NCBI GenBank assembly: GCA_016278325.1
Contig: JADQCB010000016.1
Coordinates: forward strand, 1-64,000
DNA from: Actibacterium sp.
GTDB taxonomy: Bacteria; Pseudomonadota; Alphaproteobacteria; Rhodobacterales; Rhodobacteraceae
Length of the DNA: 64,000 nt
Direction of reading: 5' to 3'
Shown: positions 38,865 to 48,675 of the stretch, one piece after another
Numbering within the stretch: the stretch's first letter is position 1
How the letters are laid out: every line of letters begins with the position of its first letter
Made by a program: the position numbers and the translations under genes
Notes under the pieces: model-generated
Databases searched by the model: none
What the model was told of the DNA's origin: nothing
What the model saw: the letters and a program-made list of their open reading frames with translations, nothing else

Positions 38865-41831
38865 ATGACCGACCAATCGGCCAATGACCAGTTCCGCGCC
38901 TCGTCTTTCCTGCAAGGACACAACGCGGCATATATCGAACAGCTTTACGCGCGGTATTCCAGGGATCCGGACGCGGTCGATGAAAGCTGGCGGCAATTCT
39001 TCCGCGATCTCGGCGATACCGAGGCGGATGTCCGCAAAGAGGCGGCGGGCCCGTCCTGGGGGCGGGCCGACTGGCCGCCGGTGCCGGGCGACGACCTGAC
39101 CGCCGCGCTGGACGGCCAATGGCCCGCGGCGCCCACAATGCCTAAGGCGGGCATGCTGGCCGAGAAGATCGCCAGCAAGGCGAAGGACCAGGCCGTCACC
39201 GTGTCGGACGACCAGATCAAGCGCGCCGTGCTGGACAGTATCCGCGCGCTGATGCTGATCCGCGCCTACCGGATTCGCGGGCATCTCGTGGCCGAACTGG
39301 ACCCGCTCGGCCTGCGCAACCCGACACCGCATCCCGAACTTGATCCGAAATCCTACGGCTTCGCCGCCGAGGACATGGATCGGCCGATCTTCATCGACAA
39401 CGTGCTGGGGCTTCAGCTGGCCTCGATGCGCGAGATCCTGGACATCGTGCGCCGCACATATTGCGGAACATTCGCTCTGCAATACATGCACATCTCGGAT
39501 CCCGAGCAATCGGCCTGGCTGAAAGAGCGGATCGAGGGCTACGGCAAGGAAATCTCCTTTACCCGTCGCGGTCGCCGCGCCATCCTCAACAAGCTGGTCG
39601 AGGCCGAAGGCTTCGAGAAGTTCCTGCATGTGAAATACATGGGCACCAAGCGCTTCGGCCTGGACGGTGGCGAAAGCCTGATCCCGGCGATGGAGCAGAT
39701 CATCAAGCGCGGTGGCGCGCTGGGGGCCAAGGAGATCGTGATCGGCATGCCGCATCGCGGCCGCCTGTCGGTCCTGGCCAACGTGATGGCCAAGCCCTAT
39801 CGGGCGATCTTCAACGAATTCCAGGGCGGCAGCTTCAAGCCCGAGGACGTGGACGGCTCGGGCGACGTGAAATATCACCTCGGCGCATCGAGCGACCGCG
39901 AATTCGACGGCAATAGCGTCCACCTGTCGCTGACGGCCAACCCCAGTCACCTGGAGGCGGTGAACCCGGTGGTGCTGGGCAAGGCCCGCGCCAAGCAAAG
40001 CCAGTTGAACGACCCGGATCGCACCGCGGTGATCCCGGTGCTGTTGCATGGCGACGCGGCTTTTGCCGGCCAGGGCGTGGTGGCCGAATGTTTCGGCCTG
40101 TCCGGCCTGACCGGCCACCGCACCGGCGGAACGATCCATGTCGTGGTGAACAACCAGATCGGCTTTACCACGGCGCCGCATTATTCGCGCTCGTCGCCCT
40201 ATCCGACCGACATCGCCCTGATGGTCGAGGCGCCGATCTTCCACGTCAACGGCGACGACCCCGAGGCCGTGGTCCATGCCGCCAAGGTCGCCACCGAGTT
40301 CCGCCAGAAATTCCACAAGGACGTCGTCATCGACATCATCTGCTATCGCCGCTTCGGGCATAACGAAGGCGACGAGCCGATGTTCACCAACCCCTTGATG
40401 TATACCAAGATCAAGAAGCAAAAGACCACGCTTCAGCTGTATACCGACCGCCTGGTGAAGGATGGGCTGATCCCCGAGGGCGAGATCGAGGACATGAAGG
40501 CCGCGTTCCAGGCGCATCTGAACGAAGAGTTCGAGGCCGGAAAGCAATACAAGCCGAACAAGGCCGACTGGCTGGACGGGCGCTGGTCGCATCTCGATCG
40601 CGAGGGCGAGGAATACCAGCGCGGCGAAACGGCGATCCGCAAGGAAACCCTGGAAGAGGTCGGCGCCGCCCTGACGCGGGTGCCCGAGGGATTTTCCCTG
40701 CACAAGACGGTCGGTCGCCTGCTCGAAGCCAAGAAACAGATGTTCGACACCGGCAGCGGCTTTGACTGGTCCACGGCCGAGGCCCTGGCCTTCGGGTCAT
40801 TGGTGCTGGAAGGATACCCGGTGCGGCTGTCCGGCCAGGACAGTATCCGCGGCACCTTCAGCCAGCGTCACTCGGCCCTGATCGATCAGCAGACCGAAGA
40901 GCGGTATTTTCCGCTCAACAATATCCGCGAAGGTCAGGCGCAATTCGAAGCGATCGATTCGATGCTCTCGGAATACGCGGTTCTGGGCTTCGAATATGGC
41001 TATTCGCTGGCCGAACCGAACGCGCTGACCATGTGGGAGGCCCAGTTCGGCGATTTCGCCAACGGCGCGCAGATCATGTTCGACCAGTTCATCAGTTCGG
41101 GCGAGCGCAAATGGTTGCGGATGTCGGGGCTGGTCATGCTGCTGCCCCACGGGTTCGAGGGGCAAGGCCCGGAACATTCCTCGGCCCGGCTGGAGCGCGC
41201 GCTCCAGATGTGCGCCGAGGACAACTGGATCGTGGCCAACTGCACGACCCCGGCGAACTATTTCCACATCCTGCGCCGGCAGCTGCACCGCAGCTTCCGC
41301 AAACCCCTGGTTCTGATGACGCCGAAATCGCTGCTTCGCCACAAGCTGGCGATTTCCGACCGGGCCGATTTCGTGACCGGCTCGTCCTTCCACCGGATCC
41401 TTTGGGACGACGCCGAACACGGCCATTCCGACACCAGGCTGGCCGCCGATGACAGGATCAGGCGGGTGGTCCTGTGCTCGGGCAAGGTCTATTACGACCT
41501 GCTCGAGGAACGGGATGCGCGCGGCATCGACGACGTCTATCTGCTGCGGGTGGAACAGTTCTATCCCTTCCCCGCGATCAGCCTTGCCAAGGAACTGGGC
41601 CGCTTTTCAAAGGCCGAAATGGTCTGGTGCCAGGAAGAGCCCAAGAACCAGGGCGCCTGGACCTTCATCGAGCCCAACCTCGAATGGGTCCTGACCCGCA
41701 TCGACGCGCAGCACAAGCGGCCGCGCTATGTCGGGCGCAACGCATCGGCCTCGCCTGCCACGGGCCTGGCCAGCCAGCACAAAGCACAGCAAGCCGCGCT
41801 CGTGAACGAAGCGCTGACCATCGAAGGGTAA
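38865..41831 (+). CDS. sucA: 2-oxoglutarate dehydrogenase E1 component
   Basis: Thiamine-diphosphate-dependent decarboxylase of the 2-oxoglutarate dehydrogenase complex, 988 residues. The N-terminal SSFLQGHNAAYIEQLYARYSRDP segment (E2-binding), VIGMPHRGRLSVLANVM, the ThDP motif GDAAFAGQGVVAECFGLSGL, VNNQIGFTT, and the C-terminal GFEGQGPEHSSARLERALQ are all present. I chose ATG 38865 (MTDQSANDQF), with AGGTGA upstream, over the GTG at 38856. sucB follows 6 bp later. Confidence 0.97.
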   Translation: MTDQSANDQFRASSFLQGHNAAYIEQLYARYSRDPDAVDESWRQFFRDLGDTEADVRKEAAGPSWGRADWPPVPGDDLTAALDGQWPAAPTMPKAGMLAEKIASKAKDQAVTVSDDQIKRAVLDSIRALMLIRAYRIRGHLVAELDPLGLRNPTPHPELDPKSYGFAAEDMDRPIFIDNVLGLQLASMREILDIVRRTYCGTFALQYMHISDPEQSAWLKERIEGYGKEISFTRRGRRAILNKLVEAEGFEKFLHVKYMGTKRFGLDGGESLIPAMEQIIKRGGALGAKEIVIGMPHRGRLSVLANVMAKPYRAIFNEFQGGSFKPEDVDGSGDVKYHLGASSDREFDGNSVHLSLTANPSHLEAVNPVVLGKARAKQSQLNDPDRTAVIPVLLHGDAAFAGQGVVAECFGLSGLTGHRTGGTIHVVVNNQIGFTTAPHYSRSSPYPTDIALMVEAPIFHVNGDDPEAVVHAAKVATEFRQKFHKDVVIDIICYRRFGHNEGDEPMFTNPLMYTKIKKQKTTLQLYTDRLVKDGLIPEGEIEDMKAAFQAHLNEEFEAGKQYKPNKADWLDGRWSHLDREGEEYQRGETAIRKETLEEVGAALTRVPEGFSLHKTVGRLLEAKKQMFDTGSGFDWSTAEALAFGSLVLEGYPVRLSGQDSIRGTFSQRHSALIDQQTEERYFPLNNIREGQAQFEAIDSMLSEYAVLGFEYGYSLAEPNALTMWEAQFGDFANGAQIMFDQFISSGERKWLRMSGLVMLLPHGFEGQGPEHSSARLERALQMCAEDNWIVANCTTPANYFHILRRQLHRSFRKPLVLMTPKSLLRHKLAISDRADFVTGSSFHRILWDDAEHGHSDTRLAADDRIRRVVLCSGKVYYDLLEERDARGIDDVYLLRVEQFYPFPAISLAKELGRFSKAEMVWCQEEPKNQGAWTFIEPNLEWVLTRIDAQHKRPRYVGRNASASPATGLASQHKAQQAALVNEALTIEG

Positions 41832-41837
41832 ACGATC

Positions 41838-43364
41838 ATGTCCACCGAAGTCCGCGTGCCCACCCTGGGCGAAAGCGTCACCGAAGCCACTGTCGCCACA
41901 TGGTTCAAGAAACCCGGTGATTCCGTCGCGATGGACGAGATGCTGTGCGAGCTGGAAACCGACAAGGTGACCGTCGAAGTGCCGTCGCCCGCCGAAGGAA
42001 AGTTGCAGGAAATCGTCGCCGCCGAGGGCGAGACGGTGGGCGTGGACGCCTTGCTTGCGACCATCGGCGCGGCCGGCGATGCCGGCCCGGAAGAGACCAG
42101 ACCCAAGCCGAAGGAAGCCGCCGATGTGGCCCGGGAAGGCGGCAAATCGGGTGCCGGAACGCCGGTGAACGTGATGGTGCCCAGCCTTGGCGAAAGCGTG
42201 TCCGAGGCAACCGTTTCGACCTGGTTCAAGAAGGCGGGCGACACGGTCACGCAGGACGAGATGCTGTGCGATCTGGAAACCGACAAGGTGTCGGTCGAGG
42301 TGCCGGCTCCCGCCACCGGCACCCTGACCGAGATCCTGGCGAAGGAAGGGGAAACCGTCGCCGCCGGTGGCAAGTTGGCGGTGATGACCACGGGCGAGGC
42401 CGCCCCCGCCGCCCCCGCGAAGGAACCGGCGCCTGCCGCCGCCGAACCCGCGGCCGAAACGTCCGCCGCGGATGTCGAAAGCGCGCCTTCCGCGAAGAAA
42501 CTGATGGAGGAAAAGGGGCTTTCCCCGGACCAGGTGACCGGCACCGGCCGCGATGGCCGGATCATGAAGGAAGACGTGGAAAAGGCGCTGGCCACCGGCC
42601 CGCAGGCCGCCCCTGCCGCGCCCGCGTCCCCGGCGCCGCGCGCCCCGGTCGCGGCGCAGGACGCCGCGCGCGAGGAACGCGTCAAGATGACCCGCCTGCG
42701 CCAGACCATCGCGCGCCGCCTGAAGGATGCCCAGAACACCGCGGCCATGCTTACCACCTATAACGAGGTGGACATGACCGAGACGATGGAGCTGCGGAAG
42801 GAATACAAGGACCTGTTCGAGAAGAAGCACGGGGTGAAGCTGGGCTTCATGTCCTTCTTCACCAAAGCCTGCTGCCATGCGCTCAAGGAGGTGCCCGAGG
42901 TCAATGCCGAGATCGACGGCACCGATGTTGTCTACAAGAACTTCGTGCATATGGGCATCGCCGTGGGCACGCCGAACGGCCTTGTGGTTCCCGTCGTGCG
43001 CGATGCCGACCAGATGAGCTTCGCCGCGATCGAGAAGAAGATCAACGAGCTGGGCGCCCGTGCCCGCGACGGCAAGCTTTCCATGGCCGAGATGCAGGGC
43101 GGCACCTTCACCATTTCCAATGGCGGGGTCTATGGCAGCCTGATGTCCTCGCCGATCCTGAACCCGCCGCAATCGGGGATCCTGGGGATGCACAAGATCC
43201 AGGACCGCCCGATGGTGGTGAACGGAGAGATCAGGATCCGCCCGATGATGTACCTGGCGCTGAGCTACGACCACCGTATCGTCGACGGCAAGGGCGCGGT
43301 GACCTTCCTGGTGCGGGTGAAAGAGGCGCTGGAGGATCCGCGGCGGCTGTTGATGGATTTGTGA
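41838..43364 (+). CDS. sucB: dihydrolipoyllysine succinyltransferase (E2) with two lipoyl domains
   Basis: Core of the 2-oxoglutarate dehydrogenase complex, transferring succinyl groups to CoA. The 508-residue protein has two near-identical lipoyl domains: [11 protein letters not shown] with Lys43 and [11 protein letters not shown] with Lys150. These are followed by an Ala/Pro linker, an E1/E3-binding domain ([22 protein letters not shown]) and the catalytic domain ending [14 protein letters not shown], which carries the active-site histidine. Most SucB proteins have one lipoyl domain; two are seen in several Rhodobacterales. It follows sucA and precedes the MAPEG gene and lpd. Confidence 0.97.
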   Translation: MSTEVRVPTLGESVTEATVATWFKKPGDSVAMDEMLCELETDKVTVEVPSPAEGKLQEIVAAEGETVGVDALLATIGAAGDAGPEETRPKPKEAADVAREGGKSGAGTPVNVMVPSLGESVSEATVSTWFKKAGDTVTQDEMLCDLETDKVSVEVPAPATGTLTEILAKEGETVAAGGKLAVMTTGEAAPAAPAKEPAPAAAEPAAETSAADVESAPSAKKLMEEKGLSPDQVTGTGRDGRIMKEDVEKALATGPQAAPAAPASPAPRAPVAAQDAAREERVKMTRLRQTIARRLKDAQNTAAMLTTYNEVDMTETMELRKEYKDLFEKKHGVKLGFMSFFTKACCHALKEVPEVNAEIDGTDVVYKNFVHMGIAVGTPNGLVVPVVRDADQMSFAAIEKKINELGARARDGKLSMAEMQGGTFTISNGGVYGSLMSSPILNPPQSGILGMHKIQDRPMVVNGEIRIRPMMYLALSYDHRIVDGKGAVTFLVRVKEALEDPRRLLMDL

Positions 43365-43404
43365 GCGACGAGGCGGCAATGGATTTGCACCGAACCGAGG
43401 GCGG

Positions 43405-43481
43405 CGCCCGCACCGGGGTGGGCGCGCAAAGCGCCCGCCCGGGGGGCGGGGCGGGCGCTGCCCGGGGCGCAAGCGCCCCGG
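43405..43481. repeat. very GC-rich inverted repeats between sucB and MAPEG gene
   Basis: The spacer contains GGGCGCGCAAAGCGCCC (from about 43420) and CCGGGGCGC-AA-GCGCCCCGG (43462-43481, perfect 9-bp arms). The arms share a GGGGCGCAAGCGCCCC-like core, a motif that looks like a dispersed intergenic repeat. No T-tract follows, and the operon appears to continue, so mRNA processing or attenuation is more likely than termination; this is inference. Confidence 0.5.
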
Positions 43482-43494
43482 ACGGAGAGAGCCG

Positions 43495-43902
43495 ATGAAC
43501 CCAGCCCTGCCCCTCGAACTCACCGCCCTCGCCCTCGCCGGCCTGCTCCAGGTCGTGCAATATGCCCTCTTCGCGATCCCCGCGAACCTGGAGCTTGGCA
43601 CCGACTACACCGCCGGCCCGCGCGACACCGACCTTCCGCGCCCGCTGTCGCCGCGCACCGCGCGGCTGAAGCGGGCGATGGAAAACCATTTCGAGGGGCT
43701 GATCCTGTTCACCATCGCCGTGGTGGCGGTCACGCTCGGCGACCAGGCCGGCCCGGTCACCGAAGGCTGCGCATGGACCTATCTCGGGGCGCGCATCCTC
43801 TATGTCCCCGCCTATGCCTTCGGCTGGACGCCCTGGCGTTCGGCGATCTGGGCGGTGGGGTTTCTCGCCACCGTTCTCATGCTGCTCATGGCGCTGACAT
43901 GA
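43495..43902 (+). CDS. MAPEG-family membrane protein
   Basis: A 135-residue protein with four membrane helices and the MAPEG motifs: LSPRTARLKRAMENHFEGLILFTIAVVAV, and GARILYVPAYAFGWTPWRSAIWAVG. MAPEG proteins are glutathione- or eicosanoid-related membrane enzymes in eukaryotes; bacterial members are mostly uncharacterised. GGAGAGAG precedes the start. Position between sucB and lpd inside the TCA operon is odd and may be accidental. Confidence 0.9.
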   Translation: MNPALPLELTALALAGLLQVVQYALFAIPANLELGTDYTAGPRDTDLPRPLSPRTARLKRAMENHFEGLILFTIAVVAVTLGDQAGPVTEGCAWTYLGARILYVPAYAFGWTPWRSAIWAVGFLATVLMLLMALT

Positions 43903-44039
43903 CATTTCAAATCGGACATATCCGCTCTGGACAGCATTGCCTCGCATCTCTTCACCTTGCCCGATAAACTCCGCGGCAGTCCCGGGCTTCTCCGGGACGG
44001 GGCAATGCCCCGCCTCCGCCAGACGAAAGGACCCAACCC

Positions 44040-45428
44040 ATGTCCCAATACGATGTCATCGTCATCGGCTCCGGCCCCGGTGGCTATGTCTGCGCCATCC
44101 GTTGCGCCCAGCTTGGGCTCAAGACCGCCTGCGTCGAAGGCCGCGCCACGCTGGGCGGCACCTGCCTGAACGTGGGCTGCATCCCGTCCAAGGCGCTGCT
44201 GCATGCCACCCATATGCTGCACGAGGCCGAGCACAATTTCACCAAGATGGGCCTGAAGGGCAAATCGCCCTCGGTCGACTGGAAGGAAATGCTGGCCTAC
44301 AAGGACGACGTGATCGGCCAGAACACGAAGGGCATAGAATTCCTGTTCAAGAAGAACAAGGTGGACTGGATCAAGGGCTGGGCCACGATCCCCGGGGCGG
44401 GCAAGGTCAAGGTCGGCGACGAGACGCATGAGGCGAAGAATATCGTGATCGCCACCGGCTCGCAGGCGTCCTCTCTGCCCGGTGTCGAGATCGACGAAAA
44501 GGTTGTCGTCACCTCGACCGGCGCGCTTGACCTGCCGAAGGTGCCCAAGAAGATGGTGGTGATCGGCGCCGGCGTGATCGGGCTGGAAATGGGCTCGGTC
44601 TATGCCCGGCTGGGCGCCGAGGTGACGGTTGTCGAATATCTCGACCAGATCACCCCGGGCATGGACGGCGAAGTGTGCAAGACCTTCCAGCGGATGCTCA
44701 AGAAGCAGGGGCTGAACTTCATCATGGGCGCCGCCGTGCAGGGGGTCGAAACGCTCAAGACCAAGGCCAAGGTCAGCTACAAGCTGCGCAAGGACGACAG
44801 CGAACACATGCTGGACGCCGACGTGGTTCTGGTCGCCACCGGTCGCAAGCCCTTCACCGACGGATTGGGGCTCGACGCCCTCGGTATCGGGATGGAAGAG
44901 CGTGGCCAGATCAGAACCGACACGCACTGGGCCACAAACCTGAAGGGCGTCTATGCCATCGGCGACGCCATCGCCGGCCCGATGCTGGCGCACAAGGCCG
45001 AGGATGAAGGCATGGCCGTAGCCGAGGTGATCGCCGGCAAGGCGGGTCACGTCAACTATGGCGTCATCCCCAGCGTGATCTACACCCATCCCGAGGTCGC
45101 CGCCGTGGGCAAGACCGAGGAGCAGTTGAAGGAAGAGGGCCGGGCGTTCAAGGTCGGCAAGTTTTCTTTCATGGGCAATGGCCGGGCAAAGGCCGTTTTC
45201 GCCGGCGACGGTTTCGTCAAGATCCTGGCCGACAAGCAAACCGACCGGATCCTTGGCGCACATATCATCGGCCCGGCGGCGGGCGACCTGATCCACGAGA
45301 TCTGTGTCGCGATGGAATTCGGCGCCGCGGCGCAGGATCTGGCGCTGACCTGCCACGCCCACCCGACCTATTCCGAAGCGGTGCGCGAAGCCGCCCTGGC
45401 CTGCGGCGACGGCCCCATCCACGCCTGA
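44040..45428 (+). CDS. lpdA: dihydrolipoyl dehydrogenase (E3)
   Basis: FAD-dependent reoxidation of dihydrolipoamide in 2-oxoacid dehydrogenase complexes. The 462-residue protein has the FAD site [19 protein letters not shown], the redox disulfide [16 protein letters not shown], the NAD site [41 protein letters not shown] and the C-terminal catalytic [10 protein letters not shown] hairpin GTCCCGG-GCTTCT-CCGGGAC (43978-43997) lies just upstream. It ends the suc operon, converging on the creatinase gene. Confidence 0.97.
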   Translation: MSQYDVIVIGSGPGGYVCAIRCAQLGLKTACVEGRATLGGTCLNVGCIPSKALLHATHMLHEAEHNFTKMGLKGKSPSVDWKEMLAYKDDVIGQNTKGIEFLFKKNKVDWIKGWATIPGAGKVKVGDETHEAKNIVIATGSQASSLPGVEIDEKVVVTSTGALDLPKVPKKMVVIGAGVIGLEMGSVYARLGAEVTVVEYLDQITPGMDGEVCKTFQRMLKKQGLNFIMGAAVQGVETLKTKAKVSYKLRKDDSEHMLDADVVLVATGRKPFTDGLGLDALGIGMEERGQIRTDTHWATNLKGVYAIGDAIAGPMLAHKAEDEGMAVAEVIAGKAGHVNYGVIPSVIYTHPEVAAVGKTEEQLKEEGRAFKVGKFSFMGNGRAKAVFAGDGFVKILADKQTDRILGAHIIGPAAGDLIHEICVAMEFGAAAQDLALTCHAHPTYSEAVREAALACGDGPIHA

Positions 45429-45432
45429 CGCC

Positions 45433-45466
45433 GGGGCGCGGCGGCCGGCCACCGGCCGCCGCCCCG
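45433..45466. terminator. hairpin between convergent lpdA and creatinase genes
   Basis: GGCGGCCGG-CCA-CCGGCCGCC (45440-45460) is a perfect 9-bp stem; CG pairs extend it by two more and GGGG/CCCC-type flanks add further pairing. It fills the 47-bp space between the two stops and could act in both directions. It lacks T-tracts. Confidence 0.5.
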
Positions 45467-45475
45467 CCGGTCGGA

Positions 45476-46690
45476 TCATCCCACCAGGTTGAAATCGGGG
45501 CCATAAGGATAGCCCGTGATGTTCTCGGCCCCGTCTTCGGTGACGATCAGGATGTCATGTTCGCGATACCCGCCGGCGCCGGGTTGACCTTCGGGAATGG
45601 TGAGCATCGGCTCCATGCTGATGACCATTCCGGGCTCCAGCACCGTGTCGATATCCTCGCGCAGCTCCAGCCCGGCCTCGCGGCCGTAATAATGCGACAG
45701 GATGCCGAAGCTGTGGCCATAGCCGAAGCTGCGGTATGGCAGCAGATCGCGCGCGGCCAGGAAATCGTTGATGGCATGGGTGACGTCTGCGCAGGTCGCC
45801 CCCGGTTTCAACAGCGACATGCCGAATTCATGCGCCGCCACGTTCGCCTGCCAGTAGCGCAGCGATGCCGCGTCCACCTCGGCCAGGAACATCGTGCGTT
45901 CCAGCGCCGTGTAATAGCCCGAGATCATCGGGAAGGTGTTCAGGCTCAGGATATCGCCCCGTTCCAGCTTTCGCGCCGTGACCGGGTTATGCGCGCCATC
46001 GGTGTTCAGCCCCGACTGAAACCACACCCAGGTGTCGCGGTATTCGGCATCGGGAAAGCGTCGGGCGATTTCCAGTTCCATCGCGTCGCGCCCGGCCATG
46101 GCCACGTCGATTTCGCGCACCCCCTCGGCCACCGCCGCCCGGATGGCGTGCCCCCCGACATCGGCGATTTCAGCGCCGGCGCGGATCAGGGCGATCTCGG
46201 CCGGGGATTTGCGCATTCGCTGCTGCATCGTCGCGGGGGCGATGTCGATTTCCTCCCGCGGCGCCAGGAACGATCGCAGCCGGACCCCCTGCGCCAATGT
46301 CAGGTGGTCGCCTTCGATCGCCACCGCCCGGCCGGTGCCCGCGACATGCGCGACCGCGCGCCAGAAATTGTCGCGCGCCCAATCGGTATAGGTGATGTTG
46401 TCGCCATGGTTGCGCCGCCACGGCTGGCCCGCGTCGATGCCGGCGCTGATCGTGACCGCCTCGGAGGCCGTGACCACCAGCGCATAGGGCCGGCCGAAAC
46501 TGCAATAGAGAAACCCCGCGTAATAGGCCACGTTCTGCATCGAGGTCAGCACCGCCACCTCGGCGCCGGCGGCATCCATCGCCGCGCGCAGGCCCATCAG
46601 GCGGCTGTCGTATTCGGCCCCCGAAAAGGGCAGCCGCGCCTTGGTTCCGTTGTGAAACCGGAAGAATTCGGGACGTTCGTTTTCAGTCAT
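45476..46690 (-). CDS. creatinase (creatine amidinohydrolase)
   Basis: Hydrolyses creatine to sarcosine and urea. The 404-residue protein is close, by memory, to the Pseudomonas enzyme along its whole length. Shared stretches are YCSFGRPYALVVT, NIDGGQPWRR-type (AGIDAGQPWRRNHGDN), DTWVWFQSGLNTDGAHNPVT with the catalytic histidine, LSLNTFPMISGYYTALERT, FGYGHSFGILSHYYGREAG and GGYREHDILIV. The fold is pita-bread (peptidase M24) but metal-independent. ATG at 46690 is the family start. It is divergent from the ABC transporter genes with 219 bp between starts; I saw no regulator gene. Sarcosine would be oxidised by enzymes outside this window. Confidence 0.92.
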   Translation of the reverse strand: MTENERPEFFRFHNGTKARLPFSGAEYDSRLMGLRAAMDAAGAEVAVLTSMQNVAYYAGFLYCSFGRPYALVVTASEAVTISAGIDAGQPWRRNHGDNITYTDWARDNFWRAVAHVAGTGRAVAIEGDHLTLAQGVRLRSFLAPREEIDIAPATMQQRMRKSPAEIALIRAGAEIADVGGHAIRAAVAEGVREIDVAMAGRDAMELEIARRFPDAEYRDTWVWFQSGLNTDGAHNPVTARKLERGDILSLNTFPMISGYYTALERTMFLAEVDAASLRYWQANVAAHEFGMSLLKPGATCADVTHAINDFLAARDLLPYRSFGYGHSFGILSHYYGREAGLELREDIDTVLEPGMVISMEPMLTIPEGQPGAGGYREHDILIVTEDGAENITGYPYGPDFNLVG

Positions 46691-46909
46691 ATCGACCCCC
46701 AAGCATCGGCCCGGGACTCTTGCACCGGGCCACTGAAAGCTCCCGGCGTTCAGGACTGAAGACGGCACTGCCGCCGAGCGCGGGGAACTGGCCCCTGTGG
46801 CGACGCCATCGCCACGGCTCGGGCGGGAAAGTCGTCCATTTCCTGCAACTTGGCAAGAGGGGCAGAAACCCTCTGGCATCTCCTGGCGCGGGACTCTAAC
46901 GTCCGGCCC

Positions 46910-47857
46910 ATGCTTCGATTTGCCGCCACGCGCCTGTTGTCACTGACGCTCAGCCTGGTTGCCGCAAGCCTGGTGATCTTCACCGTGATCCAGGTGGTGC
47001 CCGGCGATCCGGCCTCGTTCATGCTGGGCATGAACGCGCAGCCCGAGACCGTCGCCGCCCTGCGCGAGGATCTGGGGCTGAACGCGCCCCTGTCCGCACG
47101 CTATCTGGACTGGGTCGGCGGCATGCTAAGCGGCGATTTCGGGCGCAGCTATACCTATCGCGTGCCGGTGGCCGAACTGATCCGGGATCGCCTGTGGGTA
47201 TCCCTGCCGCTGGCGGTCTATGCGCTGATCCTGTCCACCGTCATCGCCTTTCCCGTCGGCCTGATCGCGGCCGCGCGGCGCGGGAAGCCCGCGGATTTCA
47301 CGATCATGGGGGCGACACAGCTGGGAATCGCGGTGCCGAATTTCTGGTTCGCCATGCTGCTTGTGCTGTTCTTCGCGGTGAACCTGCGGTGGTTCTCGGC
47401 CGGCGGCTTTCCGGGATGGGAGGCCGGCCTGCTGCCCGCGCTGAAGGCGCTGACCCTGCCGGCGGTGGCGCTGGCGCTGCCGCAGGCGTCGATTCTGGCG
47501 CGGGTCATGCGGTCGGCCCTGATCGAGACCCTGGGCCAGGACTATATCCGCACGGCGCGCGCCAAGGGCCTGAACCGGCGCCAGGCGCTGATCCGCCACG
47601 CGCTTCGCAATGCGCTGATCCCGGTGCTGACGATCATCGGGCTGCAATTCTCGTTCCTGCTGGCGGGGGCCATCATCATCGAGAACGTGTTCTACCTTCC
47701 CGGGCTGGGGCGGCTGATCTTTCAGGGCATCACGCAACGCGATCTGATCGTGGTCGAATCGGTTGTGATGCTGCTGGTCTTCGCGGTGATCGTGGTCACC
47801 TTCCTGGTCGATATCGCCTACGCGGTGGTCGATCCGCGGCTGAGGCACCGGCGATGA
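46910..47857 (+). CDS. ABC transporter permease, dipeptide/oligopeptide type (DppB-like)
   Basis: A 315-residue inner-membrane permease with six helices. The N-terminal MLRFAATRLLSLTLSLVAASLVIFTVIQVVPGDP and the EAA loop YIRTARAKGLNRRQALIRHALRNALIPV are diagnostic of the DppB/OppB group, as is ENVFYLPGLGRL. Its stop overlaps the next permease (ATGA). Substrate unclear: di- or oligopeptide, or another amino compound suggested by the adjacent creatinase. No binding-protein gene is found in the cluster. Confidence 0.9.
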   Translation: MLRFAATRLLSLTLSLVAASLVIFTVIQVVPGDPASFMLGMNAQPETVAALREDLGLNAPLSARYLDWVGGMLSGDFGRSYTYRVPVAELIRDRLWVSLPLAVYALILSTVIAFPVGLIAAARRGKPADFTIMGATQLGIAVPNFWFAMLLVLFFAVNLRWFSAGGFPGWEAGLLPALKALTLPAVALALPQASILARVMRSALIETLGQDYIRTARAKGLNRRQALIRHALRNALIPVLTIIGLQFSFLLAGAIIIENVFYLPGLGRLIFQGITQRDLIVVESVVMLLVFAVIVVTFLVDIAYAVVDPRLRHRR

Positions 47858-48675
47858 GGTGGCCGTTACCTCTGATCCTGGGCGCCGGGCTGACGCTGTT
47901 CTTCGTGGCGGCGGCGGCGCTGTCCTTCGTCTGGGTGCCGCACGCGATCACGGATCTGTCGATCGGCGACAAGCTGCAACCCTCCTCGGCCAGTTACCCG
48001 CTGGGAACCGATCATTTCGGGCGCGACCTGCTGTCGATGCTGATGGTGGGCGCGCGCACGTCGATCGCGGTCGCCGTGGTCGCGGTGGGGATCGGAATTG
48101 CCGGCGGGGTGCCGCTGGGCCTGGCTGCGGCCGCCCATCGCGGCAGCCTGCTGGACGAGGTCATCATGCGCGGCAACGACCTGATCTTTGCCTTTCCCAG
48201 CCTGGTGATCGCCATCCTGATCACCGCGGTTCTGGGGCCCTCGGCGCTGAACGCGATCCTGGCCATCGGCATCTTCAACATCCCGGTCTTCGCCCGCGTC
48301 GCGCGCGGCGGCGCGCTGAGCCTGTGGACGCTGGATTTCATCCTGGCCGCACGGGTCGCGGGCAAGGGCACGGCGCGGATCAGCGCCGAGCATATCCTGC
48401 CCAACATCGCGAACCTGCTGATCGTCCAGGGGACGATACAGTTCAGCCTGGGCATCCTGGCCGAGGCCGGGTTGTCCTATGTCGGGCTCGGCGCACAGCC
48501 GCCGACCGCCAGCTGGGGCCGGATGCTGGCCGATGCGCAAACCATGATCTATTCCGCGCCGCGCCTGGCGATCCTGCCCGGGCTGGCCATCGTCCTGATG
48601 GTGCTGGGACTGAACCTGATGGGCGACGGGCTGCGCGACCTGCTGGACCCGAGAGTGCGGAGGGCACGGTCATGA
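47854..48675 (+). CDS. ABC transporter permease, dipeptide type (DppC-like)
   Basis: A 273-residue second permease subunit. It has the DppC pattern: SYPLGTDHFGRDLLSMLMVGARTSIAVAVVAVGIG, MRGNDLIFAFPSLVIAILITAVLG, the EAA loop and the C-terminal LAEAGLSYVGLGAQPPTASWGRMLAD. It overlaps the DppB-like gene and the following ATPase gene by 4 bases each, so the three are a single translational unit. Confidence 0.9.
   Translation: MRWPLPLILGAGLTLFFVAAAALSFVWVPHAITDLSIGDKLQPSSASYPLGTDHFGRDLLSMLMVGARTSIAVAVVAVGIGIAGGVPLGLAAAAHRGSLLDEVIMRGNDLIFAFPSLVIAILITAVLGPSALNAILAIGIFNIPVFARVARGGALSLWTLDFILAARVAGKGTARISAEHILPNIANLLIVQGTIQFSLGILAEAGLSYVGLGAQPPTASWGRMLADAQTMIYSAPRLAILPGLAIVLMVLGLNLMGDGLRDLLDPRVRRARS

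Noticed and set aside
38835-43601. Two long minus-strand frames (622 and 664 codons) opposite sucA and sucB
   Set aside because: Both are complements of sucA and sucB, which have intact catalytic motifs; the antisense products are low complexity.
46850-46900. Sigma-54 promoter between creatinase and the ABC genes
   Set aside because: TTGGCA and CTGGCA elements are present, but the GG-to-GC spacing is off by one or two bases in each case, which sigma-54 does not tolerate.
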